A stretch of DNA of 32,800 bases from Bdellovibrionales bacterium (lineage in GTDB: Bacteria; Bdellovibrionota; Bdellovibrionia; Bdellovibrionales; UBA1609), in contig JADZEO010000105.1 in assembly GCA_020850475.1 (NCBI GenBank), positions 1 through 32,800 of the forward strand. The letters run 5' to 3'. The position numbers and the translations under genes were made by a program. The notes below the pieces were generated by a model. That model was not told the DNA's origin and ran no database searches. It saw only the letters and a list, made by a program, of their open reading frames with translations. Position 1 is the first letter of the stretch, and each line of letters opens with the position of its first letter. Shown here in pieces: positions 8,509-15,171 of the stretch.

Positions 8509-9252
8509 GTGAATTTGCAGGATGTTTGTCCCCGTTGCCATTTGGTGATCCCCCCCGAACGCTGGCTTGAAAGACCGACCATTTGTCCTCATTGTGGGTT
8601 GGTTTTTTCTCGCAATGACGAAGCCACTCAGCACTTTGTGAACCGACGGTTTCGTCAAATTGCCGGGGTCTTCTCCGTAGGGCTTGTCGCCGCCTTCATT
8701 CATATCGTCACCTGGGACAACCACTTTATGACGGTGATCCCCCTCAAAGCAGGTCAACTCTTGGGGCTTGCTAATATCCAAGACTTAGTGGAACTGGCCA
8801 AGATCTGCGACCTCCGCCAAAACCCCGGGTGCGCCGAGGCTTCGCTCACGGATGCGGTACGCCTGGCCCCTCGCCAGCTCGAACTCAAAGAAAAGCTCGG
8901 TAAAATTCGCCACCAAATGGGAAAACATCAAGCGGCGGTTGAGGTTTTTACCGCTTACTTTAATCAAGGCGGCCGTGGTCTCGAAACCGCATTTTTGTTG
9001 GCCCAGTCCCTTCAGGATCTTCAGCGGCGGGAAGAAGCCGCTCACTATTATGAATACATTCTCGCCAATCAGCCCGACTCGTTGCAGATTTCAGTCACAC
9101 AAAAGTATGTTCATTTGCTGAGCGAGATGGGGCAATACTCGCGGGCGATCAAAGCCATTGAGGCGGTTCGCCGGCGTGGTCCGAGTGCCGCTTACTTTTT
9201 GGACCATGAACTCAAAGACCTAAAGAAGAAACTGGCCACTGGACGCACGTGA
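8509..9252 (+). CDS. Zinc-ribbon and TPR-like membrane protein
   Basis: A 247-residue protein with three visible parts. Residues 7-29 form a zinc ribbon with two CxxC knuckles (Cys7, Cys10, Cys26, Cys29). A single membrane helix lies at about 50-70 (IAGVFSVGLVAAFIHIV). The remainder, about 95-240, is helical with TPR-like alternation, for example AVEVFTAYFNQGG, AHYYEYILANQPDS and YSRAIKAIEAVRRRG. Topology is probably ribbon inside the cell and TPRs in the periplasm, by inference. GTG at 8509 follows AGGGAG by seven bases. A sigma-54 promoter stands just upstream. TPRs usually bind partner proteins; the ribbon could bind protein or nucleic acid. The exact role is unknown, and the architecture resembles a small envelope scaffold or sensor rather than an enzyme. 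Confidence 0.78.
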   Translation: MNLQDVCPRCHLVIPPERWLERPTICPHCGLVFSRNDEATQHFVNRRFRQIAGVFSVGLVAAFIHIVTWDNHFMTVIPLKAGQLLGLANIQDLVELAKICDLRQNPGCAEASLTDAVRLAPRQLELKEKLGKIRHQMGKHQAAVEVFTAYFNQGGRGLETAFLLAQSLQDLQRREEAAHYYEYILANQPDSLQISVTQKYVHLLSEMGQYSRAIKAIEAVRRRGPSAAYFLDHELKDLKKKLATGRT

Positions 9253-9267
9253 GTCTTGCGCAAAGCG

Positions 9268-9283
9268 TGGCACGCTCCTTGTA
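9268..9283 (+). promoter_or_regulatory. Sigma-54-like promoter, weaker
   Basis: TGGCACGCTCCTTGTA has a perfect -24 element with the favoured following G, and correct 10-base spacing to the -12 element. The nearly invariant -12 C is T, which argues against strong activity. The -24 part also lies inside a palindrome (AGCGTG-G-CACGCT, 9264-9276), so it could be an accident of a hairpin after the previous gene. It would drive the lipoprotein gene at 9432 with a leader of about 138 bases. Confidence 0.35.
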
Positions 9284-9382
9284 ATTACCTTGTCCAACGA
9301 GGCATTCGCTCACGTTTTATCCTGTCTCTGGGCTAACTAGGGCCCCAAATTGTCACTACCGGCAAAACAATATTCGGCCAGC

Positions 9383-9397
9383 TCCGTTATAAACGGA
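9383..9397. repeat. Operator-like inverted repeat before the Cys-repeat lipoprotein
   Basis: TCCGTT-ATA-AACGGA is a perfect 6-bp inverted repeat with a three-base centre, ending 34 bases before the ATG at 9432. A wider GCTCC...GGAGC pairing (9381-9385 with a match near 9405-9409) could enlarge it in RNA. It may be a repressor site or a leader hairpin. Confidence 0.4.
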
Positions 9398-9431
9398 CTG
9401 TACTGGAGCGGCTTAAGTAAAGGAACCGACA

Positions 9432-9830
9432 ATGAAAAAACGGATGAGCCTCTCTCTTTTTTGGTGCTGTTGCGCCGGACTGATGGTGACCCTCCTCCTT
9501 GCCGCCTGTGGCAAAGACAAAGAACGACGTCACGAAGTCGCTCAAGCCTGTGCCTATAACAATGTTTGGGTCGATGGGCGCGGCTGTTTGCAACAATGTT
9601 TCAACCAACCCGGCATGGGATGGGACCCACAAACAGGTTCATGTCTGCAAGGACGAGTGACTTCCTGCAATTACAATCAAGTGTGGGTTGCCGAATACCA
9701 ACAGTGCTTTAATCAATGCATGGGTCTGCCAGGCTACGGCTACATTCCGGGCGAAAATCGCTGCGTCCCCGGGCAAGTGGGTAGCGGCACGGGCACGGGC
9801 TTTAACGGCTATAACTATTATTCCTTTTAA
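9432..9830 (+). CDS. Small lipoprotein with two four-cysteine repeats
   Basis: A 132-residue exported protein with no family I can name. ATG at 9432 follows AAGGAA. The signal peptide ends in lipobox LLAAC (Cys26). After a short charged linker come two copies of one module: residues 40-74 and 79-114. Each reads roughly C-x-Y-N-x-V-W-V, then C-x3-C-F-N or C-x3-C-M, then a Gly/Pro turn (GWDPQTGSC; GYIPGENRC). The Cys are 40, 52, 56, 71 and 79, 92, 96, 111, giving C-x(11-12)-C-x3-C-x14-C in both. In the oxidising periplasm each module probably forms two disulfides. The tail is rich in Gly and Tyr. A binding or structural role at the outer membrane is an inference. Confidence 0.8.
   Translation: MKKRMSLSLFWCCCAGLMVTLLLAACGKDKERRHEVAQACAYNNVWVDGRGCLQQCFNQPGMGWDPQTGSCLQGRVTSCNYNQVWVAEYQQCFNQCMGLPGYGYIPGENRCVPGQVGSGTGTGFNGYNYYSF
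9549..9773 (+). repeat. Tandem coding repeat: two four-Cys modules
   Basis: Copy 1 is 9549-9653 and copy 2 is 9666-9773. They encode modules of 35 and 36 residues with the same order of four Cys and the shared YN-x-VWV and CFN motifs. The DNA copies have diverged, so the duplication is old. Confidence 0.7.
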
Positions 9831-9845
9831 TTAAGGCTTCGAGCG

Positions 9846-9868
9846 AGGGTCGCTCACCAGAGCGCCCT
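9846..9868. terminator. Hairpin between convergent genes, no U tract
   Basis: AGGG-T-CGCTC (9846-9855) pairs with GAGCG-CCCT (9860-9868) with one bulged T and loop ACCA. It lies between the stop codons of the 9432 gene and the converging 9878 gene. Lack of a T run on either side makes it a weak terminator at best. Confidence 0.35.
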
Positions 9869-9877
9869 TTGAGGACA

Positions 9878-10612
9878 CTACTTAGAGAGTTCGCTGAGGG
9901 CTCGATTTTTGTCTTCCATATTTTTCTTGGCTTGCTTAACAGTTTGAATCATTTCCTTCATGGCCGTGGGACCATAAGGATTGCCGGCCGGGTCAACACC
10001 CTTATTCACCAGCGCCCCATCATCACGGCCCCCGCCGGTGGCGGCTCCTTGAGCCGTCGGAGGATTGAGCCCGCCCACATTTTCTTGATGAGCTAAACCT
10101 TCCTCACGATTCATCGCATAGCGCTGTTGAGATTTATCAATGACCAGAGTGGGAGTTCCGTTCTTATCGTAATAGATTTGCTCGGTCACTCCCTCATGAT
10201 ACTTGCCATCTTGATAGACCAAGGGTTTGCCGTTGGCCTTCACTTCATCCATCCCTTTGCCCTCGCCATTTTCAGAAGGAACGAGGACTCGCACCCGCCG
10301 ACTGGCTTGGTCTGACTCCTCCGCGGAAGGGCGATAAAGATCGACTCCACAATCCTTGCAAAAGGTATCAAAGCCCTTTTGCACCAAGCTCAATCCCGAC
10401 TGAACGGTCTTGGTCAAGAACTGCGCGGCCGGACCGTTGAGCAGCTGTTCGGTTTGATTCGTGCTCCCCGTGGGCGCGACGGTTCCATATAACTTGGACT
10501 TACCCAATTCAATGGTGTCCTTCACCAGAGACGGCTTCAATAGACCCTGCGCCGTCATCAACAGACCGCCCACCACCATAAACCAAAAAAACTGCCTAAT
10601 CTTTCTTCGCAT
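9878..10612 (-). CDS. Exported protein of unknown function
   Basis: A 244-residue protein I do not recognise. It begins MRRKIRQFFWFMVVGGLLMT, a basic start and hydrophobic stretch that could be a signal peptide or a single membrane anchor. No ribosome site is visible before ATG at 10612. Residues about 30-90 are helical, with a CKDC pair (about 85-88) that could be a redox or structural disulfide. Then comes a beta-like region in which LVYQDGKYHEGVTEQIYYDK suggests a compact repeat. The final third is disordered (Gly, Pro and Ala rich) with a helical, charged C-terminus. It is a lone gene, convergent with the Cys-repeat lipoprotein and divergent from the flavoprotein at 10869. Confidence 0.65.
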   Translation of the reverse strand: MRRKIRQFFWFMVVGGLLMTAQGLLKPSLVKDTIELGKSKLYGTVAPTGSTNQTEQLLNGPAAQFLTKTVQSGLSLVQKGFDTFCKDCGVDLYRPSAEESDQASRRVRVLVPSENGEGKGMDEVKANGKPLVYQDGKYHEGVTEQIYYDKNGTPTLVIDKSQQRYAMNREEGLAHQENVGGLNPPTAQGAATGGGRDDGALVNKGVDPAGNPYGPTAMKEMIQTVKQAKKNMEDKNRALSELSK

Positions 10613-10672
10613 AGATCTAGGATACTGGAATTCCTGAGATCCTCATAGAGATTGCCAGCCCTCGTTGACCGA

Positions 10673-10718
10673 TTCTCAAACTGAGACTGACTCAAGTTGA
10701 GACGATTTTCATTGAGAA
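10673..10718. promoter_or_regulatory. Cluster of TTGAGA half-sites in a divergent promoter region
   Basis: TTGAGA or its complement occurs at 10674-10679, 10697-10702 and 10712-10717. A CTCAA-G-TTGAG palindrome spans 10691-10701, and TTCTCAA/TTGAGAA form outer arms (10673-10679 and 10712-10718). Such a cluster between divergent genes (10612 minus, 10869 plus) looks like an operator. No regulator is identified. Confidence 0.35.
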
Positions 10719-10811
10719 CCCACTCTGGCTGGGAGTTTGACAGTTTTGAATCACTCTCGCCTTTGGTCAGGGTTGCGCTTCAAATCCACACACTGAGTTC
10801 TGCGGCAAACC

Positions 10812-10839
10812 TTGAGCGGTCGTTACCTTGTGCTAGAAT
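10812..10839 (+). promoter_or_regulatory. Extended -10 sigma-70 promoter
   Basis: TTGAGC (10812-10817), 16 bases, then TGC-TAGAAT with the hexamer at 10834-10839. The -10 matches 5 of 6 and has the TGn extension. Transcription would start near 10846, leaving about 23 bases with AAGGAG before ATG at 10869. Confidence 0.5.
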
Positions 10840-10868
10840 GGGACTCTTTTTGGCCAAGGAGTTCGTTC

Positions 10869-11894
10869 ATGAAAGGTCTCACTACCGACTTCACTCGCAG
10901 CTTGGGCTGTGACTTACCCATCATCGGTGCACCGATGTTCTTAGTTTCAAATGTTCCTATGGTGGTGGCGATTTCAGAAGGTGGCGGAGTCGGAACTTTT
11001 CCAGCCCTTAACTACCGCCCGATTGAAGCGTATCGTGAAGCCCTCAAGGAAATGAAGGCCAAAACCCAGAAACCAATCGGCGTTAACATTATCGTCAACA
11101 AAAGTAATGGTCGGCAAAACGAAGACGTTAAGTGTGCTCTCGAAGCTGGCGTTGAGCTCTTTATTACCAGTCTGGGTAACCCCAAAACGGTGATTGAAGA
11201 TGCTCACCGCAACGGCGCCAAGGTTTATTGTGACGTCACCAACCTGGAGCACGCTCTCACGATTCAGGATCTCGGAGCCGATGGGGTGATTGCGGTAGGC
11301 ACGGGAGCGGGCGGTCATGCGGGCCCTATTTCGCCCATGGTGTTGATCCCTTGGCTTCGCCAAGAGCTCTCAATTCCTATTGTTGCGGCCGGCGGCATCG
11401 CCAATGGTGCCACCCTCGCCGCCGCCCTCGCCCTCGGTGCCTCAGCCGTCTCCGTTGGGACGCGCTTTATTGCCTGCCAAGAGGCGCAAGTGGATCCTGC
11501 TTACAAGCAAGCCGTGATCGACGCCGACCCCGAAGATCTCGTCATGACCACGCGAATTTCGGGAACTCCGGCCGCCGTGATCAACACCGAGTATGTTCAA
11601 AAAACTGGCCTCGAGTTGCCCTGGGTGATTCATCAACTCAAGTCGCATCCCCTCACCAAGAAGTATGTTGTACCGCTCATCCACCTTGCCGGCATGAAGG
11701 CGATGGAGAAGGCCGCACAGGGAATGACGTGGAAAAACGTCTGGAGCGCTGGCCAGAGCGTAGGCCTCATTCATGAGATCTTGCCTTGTGCGGAAATCTT
11801 GCAGAAATTTGTCGCTGAGTATGAACAGGCCGTAGGCCAGCTCCCCTCGGTCAGGGCCTCGGCCTCACCAACGAAGTCGCTCGACCGAGCTTAA
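10869..11894 (+). CDS. Nitronate monooxygenase / 2-nitropropane dioxygenase-like flavoprotein
   Basis: A 341-residue FMN-dependent TIM-barrel protein of the NMO/NPD family, which oxidises alkyl nitronates; related proteins include enoyl-ACP reductase FabK. ATG at 10869 is chosen over a start 19 codons upstream because AAGGAG precedes it and the extension contains the promoter. Family marks are IIGAPMF at 18-24, GVNIIVN at 71-77, the GTGAGGHAGP segment with the catalytic-type His150, and the phosphate-binding AAGGIANGATLAAALALGAS followed by VSVGTRF. The length is normal for NMO. The true substrate cannot be told from sequence. It is a single gene whose stop codon overlaps that of the converging response regulator. 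Confidence 0.87.
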   Translation: MKGLTTDFTRSLGCDLPIIGAPMFLVSNVPMVVAISEGGGVGTFPALNYRPIEAYREALKEMKAKTQKPIGVNIIVNKSNGRQNEDVKCALEAGVELFITSLGNPKTVIEDAHRNGAKVYCDVTNLEHALTIQDLGADGVIAVGTGAGGHAGPISPMVLIPWLRQELSIPIVAAGGIANGATLAAALALGASAVSVGTRFIACQEAQVDPAYKQAVIDADPEDLVMTTRISGTPAAVINTEYVQKTGLELPWVIHQLKSHPLTKKYVVPLIHLAGMKAMEKAAQGMTWKNVWSAGQSVGLIHEILPCAEILQKFVAEYEQAVGQLPSVRASASPTKSLDRA

Positions 11895-12304
11895 GTGGCA
11901 GCGGTGCTCGCAATACCTAAGACCTGGCGGATTGAGGTGATCATTTGTTCTAATTGAAAGGGCTTGGAGACGAGCTTGTCGACCCCAAGATTCTTAACTT
12001 CCTCGTCCGATAAATGAGAGTATCCAGAAATGAGAATCACCCGAGGGTCATAACCCTTAAGTTCTTCGCGCATGCGTCGGACCAAACCCTCGCCCGTTCC
12101 CCCGGGCATCAGGACATCCGAGATGATCAAATCGGGACGAAATTCTGAGGCTTTTGCAAAGCCCTGGCTGCCATTCTCCGCAAATTGAATCTCACAGTTG
12201 AGATCTTCGAGTGCCATCTCCAGGAAGCTACGAATCAGCTCTTCATCATCAACGATAAGAATCTTCCACTTACGTCCAGCGATATCAGTTGATTGGGGAA
12301 ACAT
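11891..12304 (-). CDS. Single-domain response regulator (CheY-like)
   Basis: A 137-residue receiver domain with no output domain. Asp63 in IISDVLMPG is the phosphoacceptor, Asp19/Asp20 the acidic pocket, Ser93 and Lys114 (SKPF) the switch residues. ATG at 12304 is preferred to an ATG eight codons upstream because AAGGAG lies at the right distance. It is transcribed away from the histidine kinase gene at 12514, 209 bases apart, and probably forms a pair with it. With no DNA-binding domain it must act through protein contacts or in a phosphorelay. Its TAA stop overlaps the TAA of the converging flavoprotein gene within one TTAA. A 16-bp palindrome lies 28 bases upstream of its start. Confidence 0.9.
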   Translation of the reverse strand: MFPQSTDIAGRKWKILIVDDEELIRSFLEMALEDLNCEIQFAENGSQGFAKASEFRPDLIISDVLMPGGTGEGLVRRMREELKGYDPRVILISGYSHLSDEEVKNLGVDKLVSKPFQLEQMITSIRQVLGIASTAAT

Positions 12305-12332
12305 ATCTTCTCTCCTTGCTACTCCCAATGAG

Positions 12333-12348
12333 ATTAATCTAGATTAAT
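12333..12348. promoter_or_regulatory. 16-bp perfect palindrome, candidate operator
   Basis: ATTAATCTAGATTAAT is identical on both strands. It lies 28 bases before the response-regulator start and in the divergent gap shared with the histidine kinase. Its length and A/T-rich arms are typical of a dimeric repressor site. A partial echo, AATTAATT, lies at 12469-12476 near the kinase start. Confidence 0.5.
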
Positions 12349-12513
12349 TGGCGGAATATGGAAGACTTAGGGAAAAATCTTGATATCTGTGTCTCGTTAC
12401 AGCACAGCCGTCAGAACCTAGTAATTCCTTAACGCGCCCCTCATCCAATCTTGAGAATGATCCTAATCAATTAATTTCAACTTGATCTCGAGCCGATAAG
12501 TGAATGTTCGTTA

Positions 12514-13968
12514 GTGAGGAAATTTCAATTGGGGTTGAAAACAAAAGATTGGCTGATTGCCTCGACTGAGCCGCGTTTTCCGGTGCATATTGCCTGGGCG
12601 GCGATCATTGCGACCTTACTTTTTATCTGCGCCCAATTTTACTTGCAGATTTACAATCGCCAGGTTTTTCGCAATCTCACCGAGGTTCAATTTCCTATCG
12701 TTGAGCGCAACTCCATCAACCTGCGCCTTCACGAAAAGCTTTCTTCGCTGGTTGAAGTCGCGGTCAGCAAGAATGATCCTTCCCTCTTTGACGAATACAA
12801 CATCTTTACCGATGCGCTTTCGCAAAACCTGGAGCTCACGGAGTATACGCTCCAACCTCTCAACGGGTCGAGTGATACCCCCTCACTCCCCGACCGGGTC
12901 GAACTTGAGGAAATCGAGGGGGAGATTTTTAAGGAGCTCCGCGAGGGTCATCGCGAACAAGCCCTCAGTTTGTTTAACTCCGAACGATACCTCAATGCCG
13001 GCGATGCCTACACGGGCGCACTGCAAGAGATTTCTGAGGGCTTGAGTACCCAACGCGACGACTTGCTCTCTCGCCAAAATCAATTTTTGACCGTGGGAAT
13101 GACTCTCTCGATTTTGGTTTTCGCACTGGCGGCGGTTTTTTGGGCTTTGGTGATGCAGAGCTACACTTCGAACCTCCGCCTGAAATCTCAGGCCGAAGCT
13201 CTCCTCAAGGAGGAGCAAGCCCGAACCATTCAAGCATCAAAACTTTCGACTTTGGGCGAAATGGCGGCCGGGGTGGCCCATGAAATCAACAACCCGCTCA
13301 CGATCATTCAGGGCTATGCAGAAATTCTCAGCCAGCAGGCCCAGCGGGACAAACTGGAAAAGGCCCAACTCCTAAAGATCACCGATGGCATTGTGGTCAC
13401 GACCGCTCGAATCGCCAAAATTGTCCGTAGTCTTCGGACCTATGCGCGCGACGACTCTGGCGCTTCGCTGATCCCAGCCAAGGTGAGCAATATCGTGGAT
13501 GATACCCTCAGCCTCTGCCAAGAGAAACTTAAGAACAAAAACATTGTGCTCTCCTACCAACCTCCCGAACGTCCCTTGTGGGTTTCTTGTCGCGAAGTGC
13601 AGATTTCCCAGGTCCTCCTTAACCTATTGCAAAACTCGATGGATGCCATCGAATCCCAACCAGCAGACAAGTGGATTCGCGTCGAAATAGAACCTTCCGA
13701 GGGGGTTTGCCGCATTCGAGTCACCGACTCAGGCAACGGGATCCCAGAGAGTATTCGAGAAAAAATTCTGCAGCCCTTTTTTACGACCAAAGAAATCGGC
13801 AAAGGCACGGGGTTGGGCCTTAGTATCTCCCGCAACATCCTGAAAGAACACAACGGGCGATTTTACTACGACGAAACCCAGACCAACACTTCGTTTGTTG
13901 CGGAACTCCCACTTATTGCAACTCCGCCGGCTCACGGCCCGGTGGCCCCGCCCGCGGCAGCGTCTTAA
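12514..13968 (+). CDS. Membrane sensor histidine kinase
   Basis: A 484-residue kinase. GTG at 12514 opens the frame; the ribosome site is weak. A membrane helix lies at about 27-46, a mostly helical sensor region in the periplasm at about 47-190, and a second helix at about 193-215. A short coiled linker leads to the HisKA domain with phosphoacceptor His256 in [16 protein letters not shown]. The ATPase domain shows the N box around Asn374 ([12 protein letters not shown]), G1 DSGNGI (405-410), F box PFFTTK (421-426) and G2 GTGLGL (431-436). All catalytic boxes are intact. The last 15 residues are Pro/Ala-rich. There is no HAMP motif that I can see and no PAS domain. The divergent single-domain regulator is the likely partner; the signal is unknown. 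Confidence 0.92.
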   Translation: MRKFQLGLKTKDWLIASTEPRFPVHIAWAAIIATLLFICAQFYLQIYNRQVFRNLTEVQFPIVERNSINLRLHEKLSSLVEVAVSKNDPSLFDEYNIFTDALSQNLELTEYTLQPLNGSSDTPSLPDRVELEEIEGEIFKELREGHREQALSLFNSERYLNAGDAYTGALQEISEGLSTQRDDLLSRQNQFLTVGMTLSILVFALAAVFWALVMQSYTSNLRLKSQAEALLKEEQARTIQASKLSTLGEMAAGVAHEINNPLTIIQGYAEILSQQAQRDKLEKAQLLKITDGIVVTTARIAKIVRSLRTYARDDSGASLIPAKVSNIVDDTLSLCQEKLKNKNIVLSYQPPERPLWVSCREVQISQVLLNLLQNSMDAIESQPADKWIRVEIEPSEGVCRIRVTDSGNGIPESIREKILQPFFTTKEIGKGTGLGLSISRNILKEHNGRFYYDETQTNTSFVAELPLIATPPAHGPVAPPAAAS

Positions 13969-13977
13969 AAATATGAT

Positions 13978-15171
13978 TTAATTGATCCCGCGCCGTGCGT
14001 ACTCTTGGACAAATCGATCGCTCCAAAGGCCGCTAAACAAGCGCTGGTCGGCATCTTGGATTTTGGTCAAAAAGGTGAGGAAAGTATCTGAACCTTTCAA
14101 GGACTTTTGAACTTCAAAAAAGAGCTCCTCGATTTCGCTCGCGCGCCCTTGCGCGTGAGCCTGCTTCCATACTTCAAACCAGATCGAGCCCATGGCGGTG
14201 CCCATTGAATACACTTGGCCCGGAAATCCCGCCGTTTGGCAGGCAGAATAGGCGGCATTCACTGTCAAGTTGGCAAATGAATTCAAATTGCGACTCAGAC
14301 CACAGTGATTCAAACCACCGGCATTCTGGGCCAGGGCCTCGCCCACGGTAGGCATTTCGGGAAACATTCGCGCCACCCAAAAATCCGCCAGCCCCGCCGT
14401 GATAGCCTTTGAGCAGCCCTTGGTATCGACACAGCATTCAAGACTGAATACGGGACCCTCCGTGGGGCCGCAGTCGCGGTGATGAGTGTCACCGGTCAAA
14501 TCATAGGCGCCCCCGCCACTTGAGGTCCGCAGGTGAGCCTCCATCAGCAAGTGAATCAACACCTCGCCACTGAGCGAATGGTTTTTAACTCCGCTCGATC
14601 CGCGGCTTAAGTAAATTGTATTCTCTGCCACCGAGTACCCGGTGTAGTTGGCATCCGTCAAAATCTTAAGGCCCTTGCCACTCAAGGCCGAGGGACCTCC
14701 AAGCACGGTCTCGATTTCTTCGATGGTCACTTGGGCCCAGTAGTAAGCCATCACTTGAGGGAGGTTTTCGCCTCCCGCAGCTCCCCACTGAAACTTCCAG
14801 CCATTACTGCCTTCGTGGGCTCGGCCGTGGGCCGAGGACGACACTTCAAAATTCGCATTCTTTAAATATCCTGAGCTATCGAGCCCAGTGAGTTCCACTC
14901 CGAGTAACTGCAGGCCGGGCAATTCGTCATCACCGGCAGGAGCTCCTTTTTGCGCCACGGGATTTTTAAAAAACAGGCAAGCTTGCGCTTCAAAACTCTC
15001 CATGCAGTCGCGACGAATCACCCCACCATAGGCCATACTGGCTGCATCCAACTGGCGTACCGCGAATCCCTCGCCACAATTTTGAAACGTCATCGGAATC
15101 GCCATGGCCCCGACGGCTACCGCCAAGAGGATCCAGGTCAAACGCTGTCGGTAAATGGGATGCTTCATCAT
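13978..15171 (-). CDS. Exported protein of unknown function, coupled to the metzincin
   Basis: A 397-residue exported protein that I cannot place in a family. The N-terminus MMKHPIYRQRLTWILLAVAV leads to TFQNCG around Cys32. This is not a normal lipobox, but the motif recurs in my memory of Bdellovibrio exported proteins. The body contains about ten further Cys, several paired closely (CCVDTKGC), suggesting disulfides. GEVLIHLLMEAHLRT resembles a metalloprotease helix but has no HExxH, so I assign no activity. The ATG overlaps the stop of the upstream metzincin gene in ATGA, so translation is coupled and the two proteins probably work together, perhaps as enzyme and partner. The gene converges on the histidine kinase with nine bases between stops. 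Confidence 0.72.
   Translation of the reverse strand: MMKHPIYRQRLTWILLAVAVGAMAIPMTFQNCGEGFAVRQLDAASMAYGGVIRRDCMESFEAQACLFFKNPVAQKGAPAGDDELPGLQLLGVELTGLDSSGYLKNANFEVSSSAHGRAHEGSNGWKFQWGAAGGENLPQVMAYYWAQVTIEEIETVLGGPSALSGKGLKILTDANYTGYSVAENTIYLSRGSSGVKNHSLSGEVLIHLLMEAHLRTSSGGGAYDLTGDTHHRDCGPTEGPVFSLECCVDTKGCSKAITAGLADFWVARMFPEMPTVGEALAQNAGGLNHCGLSRNLNSFANLTVNAAYSACQTAGFPGQVYSMGTAMGSIWFEVWKQAHAQGRASEIEELFFEVQKSLKGSDTFLTFLTKIQDADQRLFSGLWSDRFVQEYARRGIN

Noticed and set aside
10737-10742. TTGACA as a -35 box upstream of the flavoprotein gene
   Set aside because: No acceptable -10 at 15-19 bases; the TTGAGC / TGC-TAGAAT promoter further downstream is better.
14560-14605. Zinc-protease motif in the 397-residue exported protein (LIHLLMEAHLRT)
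   Set aside because: No HExxH or other complete metal-binding pattern is present.
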